A stretch of DNA of 50,881 nt from Balneolales bacterium. GTDB taxonomy: Bacteria; Bacteroidota; Rhodothermia; Balneolales; Cyclonatronaceae. Below are positions 18,241-26,399 of this stretch, piece after piece. Every line of letters begins with the position of its first letter. The first letter of the stretch is position 1. The stretch is from contig JAIULZ010000011.1 of the NCBI GenBank assembly GCA_022565805.1, positions 1-50,881 of the forward strand, in the 5' to 3' direction. The position numbers and the translations under genes were made by a program. Under the pieces are notes generated by a model, which was not told the DNA's origin, did no database searches, and was given only the letters and a program-made list of their open reading frames with translations.

Positions 18241-19110
18241 TTATGCATTTTGCTTACTCATAGCATCTGAAAAACTATTTTCTTCGTCTCTGTACATTTT
18301 GATTGGTGGTTTCTCAATTTCCGGATCTTCTGTTTTTTTCAGTTTTGATGATTTTATCAGATTATATAACCACTCTATATACTGGTAAGGGGTTACCAGT
18401 TTTATGGCAAAAGCCTGAATGCTTGTATTATGGTTAATTGCAATTCTTCTAAGATCATAAACTGTTTTACCAAATGTGGGCGAGCCTGTATACACACCAC
18501 AAGCGAATAAATAGCCCGATTCGGAAACTATCTGTTTAATTCTCTTATCGAACTTGCCATAGGGGTATGCGAAACTCTGAACCGGAACCTGCAGAACTGC
18601 CTCAATCTCTATTTTAGACTGCAATATGGTATATTTGGCCTCAGAATCTGTGAGATCCGATAGTATTACATGATGCATTGAATGCGAACCAATTTCGAAA
18701 CCCAGACTGCTAACCGCCTGCAGCTGCCTGTCGGTCATTAACGGGCAAACATCGTCTTCGTCCCGCTCATCCCATTCGGCTCGTTTTAGTTTTCTGTTTC
18801 CTATGGCAAAAACCACGCCTCTCATTCCCATTTCTTTCATAATGGGAATAGCATTTTCATATGTGTCTAAATAGCCATCATCGAATGTTATAATAATGGG
18901 CTTGGAGGGCAGCGTTAACTTGTCCTCCTGATACAAATGATAATCTTTGAATGTTATAGGAGTGTAGCCAAGCCGATCTATAAGCTTAAGCTGTTTTCGA
19001 AATTCCGCTATGGTTACATAGTGCCAATGATTGTATTTCACCGCCACATCCTGAATAATGCGATGGTACATCAACACTTTTATTTTGTTGGTAAGTTTAT
19101 AGTCTCTCAC
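18241..19110 (-). CDS. NodB-type polysaccharide deacetylase
   Basis: A 289-residue CE4-like deacetylase. Metal and catalytic motifs are ITFDDGYLDTY (motif 1, catalytic Asp plus metal Asp), GSHSMHH (motif 2, metal His pair) and FAYPYGKFD (motif 3). It has no signal peptide, as in the deacetylases of exosortase-associated EPS loci, so it may act on a lipid-linked intermediate in the cytoplasm or leave by another route. It begins with GTG. It is the first gene behind the consensus sigma-54 promoter at 19231-19245, with a purine-rich leader of about 109 bases. Deacetylation would expose free amino groups that acyl- or formyltransferases of this locus could use; that is inference. Confidence 0.92.
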   Translation of the reverse strand: MRDYKLTNKIKVLMYHRIIQDVAVKYNHWHYVTIAEFRKQLKLIDRLGYTPITFKDYHLYQEDKLTLPSKPIIITFDDGYLDTYENAIPIMKEMGMRGVVFAIGNRKLKRAEWDERDEDDVCPLMTDRQLQAVSSLGFEIGSHSMHHVILSDLTDSEAKYTILQSKIEIEAVLQVPVQSFAYPYGKFDKRIKQIVSESGYLFACGVYTGSPTFGKTVYDLRRIAINHNTSIQAFAIKLVTPYQYIEWLYNLIKSSKLKKTEDPEIEKPPIKMYRDEENSFSDAMSKQNA

Positions 19111-19157
19111 GTCTTTTTTGAATAGTTGTATTTCGTTGAATACAATGGCTTATTTAA

Positions 19158-19211
19158 TTTTCTCTCTTTCTCTCTTTCTCTCTCTAATTCTCTGTATCTC
19201 TACTCTTTTTT
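19158..19211. repeat. Polypyrimidine (CT)n/(CTTT)n tract
   Basis: A nearly uninterrupted C/T stretch built of TCTC and TTTC units. In the deacetylase mRNA it reads as a GA-rich leader right after the predicted sigma-54 start. It is a simple repeat and could vary in length. Confidence 0.85.
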
Positions 19212-19230
19212 CTATTGATTTTTAACATAT

Positions 19231-19245
19231 GCAACAAGCGTGCCA
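19231..19245 (-). promoter_or_regulatory. Sigma-54 promoter, consensus match
   Basis: The minus strand reads TGGCACGCTTGTTGC, an exact TGGCAC-N5-TTGC that also carries the G after TGGCAC found in the long consensus. The expected start is near 19219. It should drive the deacetylase-GT4-GH9-GT2 unit. Confidence 0.9.
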
Positions 19246-19836
19246 GCATCTCCTTGATCGTATTAATATATCTACTTCTGCATATTTTGCTTATACAAGC
19301 AGCTCTGCAGAAAGCTTTCCGAAATCGTTTAAGTTGCCCGTCTTTTGCCTTAACGCGCAAATTAAACCCTCAAATAATCGGGCTATTCCTTGTTTTTTGT
19401 TTATGCTCTGGTATTCAAAAATAAACCGGATTTTAGCTGTTCTATATCTTTAGATATGTTTTCTAAAAGTCTTCATTAATTTTCATTTCTCTGCAATTGA
19501 AGTTTTTTAAAAAATCCCAGAATAGAACTGCTTAATAGATGTGTAAAAACTTTACTTACAGGCGATTTTCTACCCACCACAAAACTCACTTTTCTCAATT
19601 CGTTTTATAAAAGATTTTTTTAAAAACACCCTTCTACCTCTCATATACCTTACCGCAAAGATAAACCCTGAAGCAGACCGTATTTGCTTCAGTTATATAT
19701 TGCTCCGGCCTTAGTACGAATAAAGCAGAAGGTTTTAATGTGATATATATTTGTGATTTTGAGATTTTAGAATGTATACACGCATAATTCTTAATGCAGA
19801 CCTCTGGGTATCGATCCTCTTTCTCCGGTCAATATT
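19246..19836. other. Intergenic region without a recognised gene
   Basis: About 590 bases between the sigma-54 promoter of the deacetylase unit and the end of the long export operon. It is A/T-rich and contains only short overlapping frames without family character. No clear terminator for the upstream operon was seen. An upstream activator site for the 19231 promoter would be expected here. Confidence 0.5.
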
Positions 19837-21177
19837 TCACCCTCGCTGTAGAGTCTTCATCCGAAACTTAAAATAGCCCGAAACCATCTTTAAAATACCT
19901 TTCTTCCTGTACTGTACATTAAGCAAAAGCATTTCCCTTCGAGTGTGCTTATAAAGCAGCGAGCTAAAGTAAAGCAGCGAAACCGCAACCTTCCCGGTGA
20001 AGCCTTTTTTATGCTGAGCCGGAATTGTAATCTGCCAGTTAACTATTTGGTTTTCTGTAAAGTCGAACTTATACTCTTCTCTACCCCTTAAAAGCTCGAC
20101 CGAGGTAATTTTACTTTTAGCAGCATCATGAATCAAATTAAGCAATAGTGCAATACCCGGCCGGTATTTAGCCGAAGGACTTTCAATATCGTATCCACTG
20201 AGGAAGTCATAGTATCTGTTATTATACAATAGCAGCATACGTACTGCACATACGCCCTCACTATCTACGGCTTGTTTTAGCCAAAGCTGCTTCTTTTGAT
20301 GAGCCTGTTGAACGATTTCCGTAAAAAAAGCCCTAAATCTGGAATCGTGAAAAACTCCCGGAAACCCAATCTCATTCCACCTATTCTGATGCAATCTGAT
20401 TAAGTCTGCAGACATTTCTTTAACCTGACCAAGTGTTTTGGCTTCCTGAATCTGATATTCTTTATTGGCTCCTTCCGCTCGAAAGGTTTGTCGAAATCTT
20501 CGTCTGGCATTTGGCTTAGATTGCTCAACAAACGAAAGAAGAGTGTCTGTCTCACTAAGATCGATATACGGGCAGGAGTCGGACTTCGCAATTCTAAGCA
20601 CCATATTATTTTTTAGCAGAAACGGATAAATTACTTCTTTTATGAAGCTATCGTCTCTTAACTGATGCAAAATAATGCGTCTTTTGGCAATGCCGGGATT
20701 TCTTAGAAGGGTAAGAAATAAGCAGGCAACGGGTAGGTCAAAATCCCGGTCTACAATAAAATCCAGAAAGTCGCTAATGCCATAATCATCTGTAAAGCCC
20801 AGGGTTTCGTTGGTATTACCTCCGCTGCCTATAAGCTGCAAACGATGGTCAATCTCTATACCCGCAATTATCGAAACCCCTTTAAAAAAGGGGAATATTG
20901 CCACTAGCTTTTCGCTATTGTAGGCTGCAATTATGTATAATGTCCTATTTGTGTTCTCACCAAAATGGTTCCACCAGATTTTTGCCCAATCGGGAGACAT
21001 ATACATAAACCGTCCCGATCTCCGGGCAAGTTCCTTCCAGTCGTCATACAAAAAATCGAAGGCGTCAGAACTGGTAAAAATAAGGGTAGAAAGTTTTTTT
21101 TTGGGTTTTGCATGGTATTTTAAACCTTCTTCTTTGGTGTATATAATTTCTGCATCGTTAAGCATAAGAGCACCCAT
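19837..21177 (-). CDS. CelD/BcsL-type GNAT acyltransferase of EPS loci
   Basis: A 446-residue protein of the GNAT family linked to cellulose and EPS synthesis (CelD/BcsL, with FemAB-like resemblance). Typical segments are YMSPDWAKIWWNHFG near the start, LFLTLLRNPG, SCPYIDLSETDTLLSF, PNARRRFRQTFRA, and YDFLSGYDIESPSAKYRPG in the acyl-CoA-binding half. It is the last gene of the export operon, 3 bases after the preceding glycosyltransferase. It probably adds an acyl or aminoacyl group to a sugar precursor in the cytoplasm. Together with the GNAT-like genes at 12439 and 32881 it makes three such enzymes in one locus. Confidence 0.85.
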   Translation of the reverse strand: MGALMLNDAEIIYTKEEGLKYHAKPKKKLSTLIFTSSDAFDFLYDDWKELARRSGRFMYMSPDWAKIWWNHFGENTNRTLYIIAAYNSEKLVAIFPFFKGVSIIAGIEIDHRLQLIGSGGNTNETLGFTDDYGISDFLDFIVDRDFDLPVACLFLTLLRNPGIAKRRIILHQLRDDSFIKEVIYPFLLKNNMVLRIAKSDSCPYIDLSETDTLLSFVEQSKPNARRRFRQTFRAEGANKEYQIQEAKTLGQVKEMSADLIRLHQNRWNEIGFPGVFHDSRFRAFFTEIVQQAHQKKQLWLKQAVDSEGVCAVRMLLLYNNRYYDFLSGYDIESPSAKYRPGIALLLNLIHDAAKSKITSVELLRGREEYKFDFTENQIVNWQITIPAQHKKGFTGKVAVSLLYFSSLLYKHTRREMLLLNVQYRKKGILKMVSGYFKFRMKTLQRG

Positions 21178-21180
21178 TTT

Positions 21181-22428
21181 TTATGAATAGATTCCATTGG
21201 ATTCATACTTCATCCTGTCTTCATCACTAGAATAGTCATTTGCCTTAATGCCTGTTAGCTCTTCAAAAGCGCGCTCCATTTCAGCACCAATGGTTGCCCA
21301 TCTGTATTTACTCATAACCAGCTCGTACCCTTGGTAGCTAAGCGAATCGCAAAGCTCTTGGTTATCAAACAGTTCGATTACAGCTTTTGCAAAGGCATCG
21401 GGTTTATCTGTTATCAAGGCATGTTTATTGTGTTCAAGATCTATACCTTCGCAGCCAATGCTTGTGGTTACCAGCGGAATTTTGGAAGCCAAAGCTTCCA
21501 TAATTTTAAGCCGGGTTCCGCCTCCCATCCGCAATGGTACTACATAAACAGATGCCTCATGAATGTATGGCCGGGTATCGCCTACAAAGCCAGTAACAAT
21601 TATGTTATGGCAGGTTCTGTTTACGATAGCTCTAGGCGGATTTTTGCCACATATGGTGATGGTCGCATCCGGATATACCGCTAAAATTTTGGGGAAGATT
21701 TCATCCAGAAAATAAAGGATGCCATCACAATTAGGTACATATTTCATCATGCCGACAAAGACCAAAGAATGAGGCCTCCCCGGCTTCGTACCGGGGTAAA
21801 AGAATGTTTCGTCTACACCGTTGGGAACAAGATACTTAGGCACAGCCGGTACCGGTTTTTCAAACAGGTTGATATCGCGTTCGCTAGTTACAAAAAGTGC
21901 ATTTTGTTTACGACAGACGGCAGTTTCTTCCTTGTTGAATTTATAGGATTCCAGAAGGTAGAACAGCTTTTTAAGCGGATTCTTAACCTTCGCCATTCGC
22001 TGGAAGTTATCGTATTCCACATTATGCGCATCCAAAACCTTAATGGCATCGCTATTGAAAGTAAACATCCCCATCACGGGAAATTCGCACTGTATTACAT
22101 CAAATGTATTTTTAAGACAAACCTCATTTATTTTTAGCTGAAGCTTATGAGATCTGGAATTAAGGTACCAAAGGCTATGAAAACTAAACAGCGACCTCAT
22201 TAAGTTGAAGTAAGTAGATGTATTACTACATAAATCTTCCACAAAATGCGTTTTCCCGGCCAGCACGGGAAAATTTTGGATGAGCTGTTTTTCTTCCTCA
22301 GAGGTGCTGAAGCCAACTACGGTAACATCATATTTTTGGGTTAAGTATTTTAATATATTGTAAATACGCAAAGATCCCCCAAAGGTAGGATTTGCAGGAC
22401 TGTAAGGAATAACATACAAAATCTTCAT
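21181..22428 (-). CDS. GT4-family glycosyltransferase (stp1-like)
   Basis: A 415-residue GT-B glycosyltransferase resembling the sugar transferases of PEP-CTERM/EPS loci. The N-terminus MKILYVIPYSP is followed by the GGSLRIYNILKYL acceptor-side loop. The C-terminal half has VGMMKYVPNCDGILYFL and GGGTRLKIMEALASKIPLV, which includes the donor-binding Glu. No membrane segment or signal peptide is present, so it acts at the cytoplasmic face. The gene is 4 bases after the flippase gene and 3 bases before the CelD-like gene, showing tight co-translation. The donor sugar is unknown. Confidence 0.92.
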   Translation of the reverse strand: MKILYVIPYSPANPTFGGSLRIYNILKYLTQKYDVTVVGFSTSEEEKQLIQNFPVLAGKTHFVEDLCSNTSTYFNLMRSLFSFHSLWYLNSRSHKLQLKINEVCLKNTFDVIQCEFPVMGMFTFNSDAIKVLDAHNVEYDNFQRMAKVKNPLKKLFYLLESYKFNKEETAVCRKQNALFVTSERDINLFEKPVPAVPKYLVPNGVDETFFYPGTKPGRPHSLVFVGMMKYVPNCDGILYFLDEIFPKILAVYPDATITICGKNPPRAIVNRTCHNIIVTGFVGDTRPYIHEASVYVVPLRMGGGTRLKIMEALASKIPLVTTSIGCEGIDLEHNKHALITDKPDAFAKAVIELFDNQELCDSLSYQGYELVMSKYRWATIGAEMERAFEELTGIKANDYSSDEDRMKYESNGIYS

Positions 22429-22432
22429 AGCT

Positions 22433-23938
22433 TTACTTTTTGATGAAATAGATAAATTTTTCTTTATTCGAGTCTATCATACTCTTGATGAGGACTAGCT
22501 CTTCTGTATTAAAGGTTTTTATAAAAAATAAGGCAGTGATGTAGGAAACCCCGCCAATGATGAGCGTTAGAATCCAATACAATCCTGTAAAATGTAAAAA
22601 CAGCAATATGGGAGTTACCATAAAAACAGAGGCCATGACTGGTTTAAAAACATAGCTGCTCCTAAATGTTTGGAGGTAGCCCTTAGGTAGGAGGTAAAAT
22701 GCTGCGCCCATCACGAATAGCTCTGTGAACAAAGTTGCGATCGCAGCGCCTATTCCTCCGTTTTCATACATGATTTGCGTGTAAGGAATAAGTAAATAGT
22801 TGGCAAAAATATTAATGAATATGGCGAATAGCCCCACAATTGCCCAGGCTCTTTGTTTATTGGCAGCCCCCATAAGTGCGCTTCCCAAAATGATATCAAC
22901 AAAAATAATTGGAATACTGAGGGCGAAAATCTGTAGCACTATTACTGAGGGTGCGTAGGCTTCGAGCCCCATAAAAAACTGAATAATCTGTTCTGAAAAC
23001 AGAAAAATGGCCAGTGCGGTAGGAATGCCAAATACAATCATCAATCGCAGGCTCTGTCCCACAGTATCTTCCAGCACGCCTGCCTTATTATCCCATAATT
23101 TTGAAAAAACGGGAAAAATAGCTGTCTTATAGAGCAGGGGCAGCACCATTACGATATCAAAAAAACGAAAGGCTCCGCCGTACCATCCTGTAACCTCTTC
23201 TGAAGTTAATGAGGCGAGCATTACAGCGTCTATGCGATAATAAATCACGGAAAAAAGTGAGAATAGAAAGAAGGGCATTCCGGAGCGTAAAAGTGAGAAT
23301 ACCTTGGGATCGAAGGTATAGCTTACCCGCACAACTCTTCTCGAGAACCAGTAAATAACAATCAGATTGAGCAGCGCCCCTGCCGTTATTACAACCGCCA
23401 CGCCGATTGAATCGGCCCCAAGAAGCAGCGCACCCACGGCAAAGAAGGCCACAAAAAGCTTCTCCACGATGGTACCCATCGATGGATATTTCATTTTCTC
23501 TATTCCTTGGAAATACGCACTAAACGCAGAAGTTCCTCCTTCCCAAAGTTTTGCAATAATAAGAATTAAAATTAGCAGATGTACGTGCTGCGAATACCCA
23601 AGCAGCTTCGATATAAGAAGAATAAGGCCAATCGATAAAATCCAAAGCACGATTCTCAGCATAAGATAGCTGCTTAAAATAGCTGCTCCCTTTTTCTCGG
23701 ATCTCGCCACTTCTTTGGGAATCAGGTAGTTACCGCCAAAGTCTATAAGAAGCCCTAATATCATCTTTATAGATAGAGCAAGATAGAGCCGCCCGAAGTC
23801 TTCTGGCCCGAGGTAACGGGGCAGAAAATAGAGTAGTAAGAAACTCGAGCCCCAGGTTACAACCTGAGCGCCAAACATAACCGATACGTTTTGAGCTACA
23901 GACTTACCAATGCTTAACTGTTCGGCCGGTTCATTCAT
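22433..23938 (-). CDS. Wzx-type polysaccharide flippase (MOP superfamily)
   Basis: A 501-residue integral membrane protein with about 12-14 hydrophobic helices spread evenly along its length. It matches RfbX/Wzx flippases in size, in the N-terminal SVMFGAQVVTWGSSFLLLYF and LPRYLGPEDFGRLYLALSI segments, and in the basic ends. It would move undecaprenyl-linked repeat units across the inner membrane. The start overlaps the end of the ligase/polymerase gene by 8 bases. Together with Wzz- and Wzy-like neighbours it supports a Wzx/Wzy-dependent export route for at least one polymer of the locus. Confidence 0.92.
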   Translation of the reverse strand: MNEPAEQLSIGKSVAQNVSVMFGAQVVTWGSSFLLLYFLPRYLGPEDFGRLYLALSIKMILGLLIDFGGNYLIPKEVARSEKKGAAILSSYLMLRIVLWILSIGLILLISKLLGYSQHVHLLILILIIAKLWEGGTSAFSAYFQGIEKMKYPSMGTIVEKLFVAFFAVGALLLGADSIGVAVVITAGALLNLIVIYWFSRRVVRVSYTFDPKVFSLLRSGMPFFLFSLFSVIYYRIDAVMLASLTSEEVTGWYGGAFRFFDIVMVLPLLYKTAIFPVFSKLWDNKAGVLEDTVGQSLRLMIVFGIPTALAIFLFSEQIIQFFMGLEAYAPSVIVLQIFALSIPIIFVDIILGSALMGAANKQRAWAIVGLFAIFINIFANYLLIPYTQIMYENGGIGAAIATLFTELFVMGAAFYLLPKGYLQTFRSSYVFKPVMASVFMVTPILLFLHFTGLYWILTLIIGGVSYITALFFIKTFNTEELVLIKSMIDSNKEKFIYFIKK

Positions 23939-25487
23939 TTAAACCAGCTTTATCGCTTTTGTCTCGTTGCTGTTCTCTTGCATCGATATTATGAATTACA
24001 GATAGCAGGCCCATCATACAGCCTAAATATAGCATGCTTCTGTAGTAGGTAAGCTGCAAATCAAAAAAGGAGACCACCAGCTGATTAATAACCGCCAGAA
24101 TAATTACTAGCGTTGCAGCTTTCAGGTATGGATCTTTAAGCCTCATAAACAGCTGAGTGCCATTGGCTGCAAAGCAGTTAAAAAAGAGCCAAAAAGCAAA
24201 GAAACCAACAGCTCCCGTTTTAACCAAAATCCAGTAAATCTGGTTATGAGGAATATAATCGCGCAGGGTGTAGCGAATATTTACTAACGGTATGGGCTGG
24301 TCGTATTTATTTCCGAAACCTTTACCAAGAATAGGACTATTTGCCACTGTTTTCGCAAGATTATAATCTTCAAAATCCCTATACAGGTTAGAGGAGTAAT
24401 CTCTGTAGTTCGTTTCTTTATCTGGTTTTACGAAACCCGTTTTAATCATTTGAACCGGGCGGCCGTAGGTACCATCGTTATTCCAGAAAGCACCACAATA
24501 AAGCAATAATAAGAAGAAAACCGGCAGGAAATACTTTAGAAACTGAATCCTTTTTATGGCTGGAAGAAGCAGGATTACCCCGGCTATACAAACCATAAAA
24601 GAAGCATACGATGCCCTTCTTTGTGCAACATAAAAACCTAAAAACATGGGCAGAAGCGAGACAAACAACCATACTTTTTGTTTATAACCAGCTCCGAAAA
24701 GAAGTAAACCAATAAAAAGAACAAAAATAGTAACCATAAATACAGGGTCTTCATGGTTGGTTAGCACATCGAAACCGCCTGTTGTAAATCCCAGATTTAT
24801 AAATTTTGCCACGCCCTGTAATGCTTTAAAGCTAATACCGACGATAAAAACCCAAAAAAGAGTTATAACGTGTTCTTTTGTATCCAGAACCTGTGGCACG
24901 ATTAAATACATAAGGCAGAGATAAAAAAGAGCCCTTACCTCCCATAAGGCAACCATAATATCGCCACCTTTGATTATGCCATATGCAAATGAAAAAGCCA
25001 GACTGCCAAAGAAAAGCAAAAATGCCCCCCAAACCGGAATTGCTTTAAACGAAAAGCTTTTTCTAACACAGGCATGAATTACCAATGCGGTAGCAATAAA
25101 GAATACATGAATCTCAAACGGACTTACAACCCCGCTATGCAGATAAGGTACATATGGAATTTCTTTGAGATTATGGAAAAACCTTACATCCATGGTAAAA
25201 GAGCTAAAACCGGGAATAGCGTATTGGTCAAAAATTATAACCGAGAACATGAACAGATATAAGCTTAAATCTAAGCGCAGAACGCTTAAGAACATCGCAA
25301 AAGACAGATACAAGATGCCCGCAACCAGAGGCACATTGCCATCAAAAGTGTATATCCCCCACCCGTAAACCACCGCAAAAATAACTAGTAGCCAAAAGAG
25401 AAAGGAGTTTTCACGATCGAGCCCCAGAGTAAAGCGCAGCGCTCTCTCGTAGAACGAATCTGGTGATAATTGGTCTAATGTTTTCAT
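23931..25487 (-). CDS. O-antigen ligase/polymerase-like membrane protein (Wzy/WaaL)
   Basis: A 518-residue protein with about 12 hydrophobic helices and a large extracytoplasmic loop around residues 330-415. The loop carries the family's Gly-rich segment and NSPILGKGFGNKY followed by DYIPHNQIYWILVKTGAVGF, the His-containing motif (HNxxl) of Wzy_C/WaaL proteins. It probably polymerises the repeat unit in the periplasm as the Wzy of the system. Polymerase versus ligase cannot be decided from sequence. It lies 7 bases after the newly found 54-codon gene and overlaps the flippase gene. Confidence 0.9.
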   Translation of the reverse strand: MKTLDQLSPDSFYERALRFTLGLDRENSFLFWLLVIFAVVYGWGIYTFDGNVPLVAGILYLSFAMFLSVLRLDLSLYLFMFSVIIFDQYAIPGFSSFTMDVRFFHNLKEIPYVPYLHSGVVSPFEIHVFFIATALVIHACVRKSFSFKAIPVWGAFLLFFGSLAFSFAYGIIKGGDIMVALWEVRALFYLCLMYLIVPQVLDTKEHVITLFWVFIVGISFKALQGVAKFINLGFTTGGFDVLTNHEDPVFMVTIFVLFIGLLLFGAGYKQKVWLFVSLLPMFLGFYVAQRRASYASFMVCIAGVILLLPAIKRIQFLKYFLPVFFLLLLYCGAFWNNDGTYGRPVQMIKTGFVKPDKETNYRDYSSNLYRDFEDYNLAKTVANSPILGKGFGNKYDQPIPLVNIRYTLRDYIPHNQIYWILVKTGAVGFFAFWLFFNCFAANGTQLFMRLKDPYLKAATLVIILAVINQLVVSFFDLQLTYYRSMLYLGCMMGLLSVIHNIDAREQQRDKSDKAGLNE

Positions 25488-25494
25488 AGGTAGG

Positions 25495-25659
25495 CTAGGA
25501 TTCGGGCACGGGCATCAAAAACATCATTACAACAACATAAACAACCAACAGTAGAGTTAGTACGAAGGTAATTACATAGCGTAAAGTGTCTTCCATAGAA
25601 AATTTTGAGATGTATAGAATGAGCATGTGAAAGAAGATTATGCCTAACAACACATTCAT
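25495..25659 (-). CDS. Small two-helix membrane protein between kinase-like and polymerase genes
   Basis: A 54-residue ORF. It starts in a TAATG overlap with the stop of the preceding ATPase gene and stops 7 bases before the start of the Wzy-like gene, so it fits the operon exactly. The product has a hydrophobic N-terminal helix (MNVLLGIIFFHMLILYI), a short polar link KFSMEDTLRY, a second helix (VITFVLTLLLVVYVVVMMFL) and a PVPES tail. No family recognised. Position suggests a partner of the Wzz, kinase-like or Wzy proteins in the inner membrane; that is inference. The precise stop/start overlaps are the main evidence that it is translated. Confidence 0.72.
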   Translation of the reverse strand: MNVLLGIIFFHMLILYISKFSMEDTLRYVITFVLTLLLVVYVVVMMFLMPVPES

Positions 25660-26399
25660 TACGCTTCTACCCGGTTAAAGACATATCCGATAAACTGGCT
25701 TTCATCGAGGTGTTTAAAGATTTTATCAAACTCCCCTTTTTTGGTTTTCTGGCTGTCTATTACGGCAATTAGCCCGTCTATTTCATTTATAAAGTGAATA
25801 GGAAATTTTTTTATGGGCAGGATGGACCCCATATCCACAATTACAAAATCAAATTTGCTTTTTAACGCATGCAGTATCTTCCGGATAGCAAGCGTATGCT
25901 CAATTCCCGGTGTAAGCTCTGCACTACTGCCAGCAGTCATGATAAAAAGGTTCTTAATACCTGAGGGGAGCACAATTATTTTTTCGCATGCAATGGCATC
26001 AGATAAACCTGGCGACAGGTCTTTATCAAAGAGTTTATGAAGCACCGGGTTATTGAAATTCATATCCACAAGTACCGTTTGCTGATCATACCCGCTTGCC
26101 AGAGAAACGGCCATATTTGCTGCAACCAGCGTTTTTCCATCTCTACGGTTAGCACTGGTAATACCAAGCACCATTTTAGTATCATTAAATGTAGATGCCA
26201 GTTTCGAGAAGTTGAAACTGTTAAAATATTTATCTGATATATAGCTACGGTCTACCTTATTTTTTGTCTCTGGCAGGTACAGAACAGGCATAGCCGGTTT
26301 GTTAAGCATTAGTTTACCATTGCCAGTCTCAGAAGAATTACTTTCTAAGCGTTTGAATACTAATTCTTTAGTCATGTTCTGTTCGGTAATCTTAATCAT
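25659..26399 (-). CDS. CpsD/Wzc-type ATPase with degenerate Walker A and no tyrosine cluster
   Basis: A 246-residue cytoplasmic P-loop protein of the BY-kinase/MinD group. It has the expected order of motifs, but they drift from consensus: Walker A SANRRDGKT (82-90; usually SSxPGEGKS), Walker A' VLVDMNFNNP (109-118), Walker B FVIVDMG (185-191). The C-terminus has no tyrosine-rich cluster, only one Tyr near the end, so classic autophosphorylation is unlikely. It starts inside the end of the Wzz-like gene (8-base overlap), giving the split Wzz + ATPase pair typical of Gram-positive CpsCD. It could regulate polymer length by ATP binding without the tyrosine code. Confidence 0.85.
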   Translation of the reverse strand: MIKITEQNMTKELVFKRLESNSSETGNGKLMLNKPAMPVLYLPETKNKVDRSYISDKYFNSFNFSKLASTFNDTKMVLGITSANRRDGKTLVAANMAVSLASGYDQQTVLVDMNFNNPVLHKLFDKDLSPGLSDAIACEKIIVLPSGIKNLFIMTAGSSAELTPGIEHTLAIRKILHALKSKFDFVIVDMGSILPIKKFPIHFINEIDGLIAVIDSQKTKKGEFDKIFKHLDESQFIGYVFNRVEA

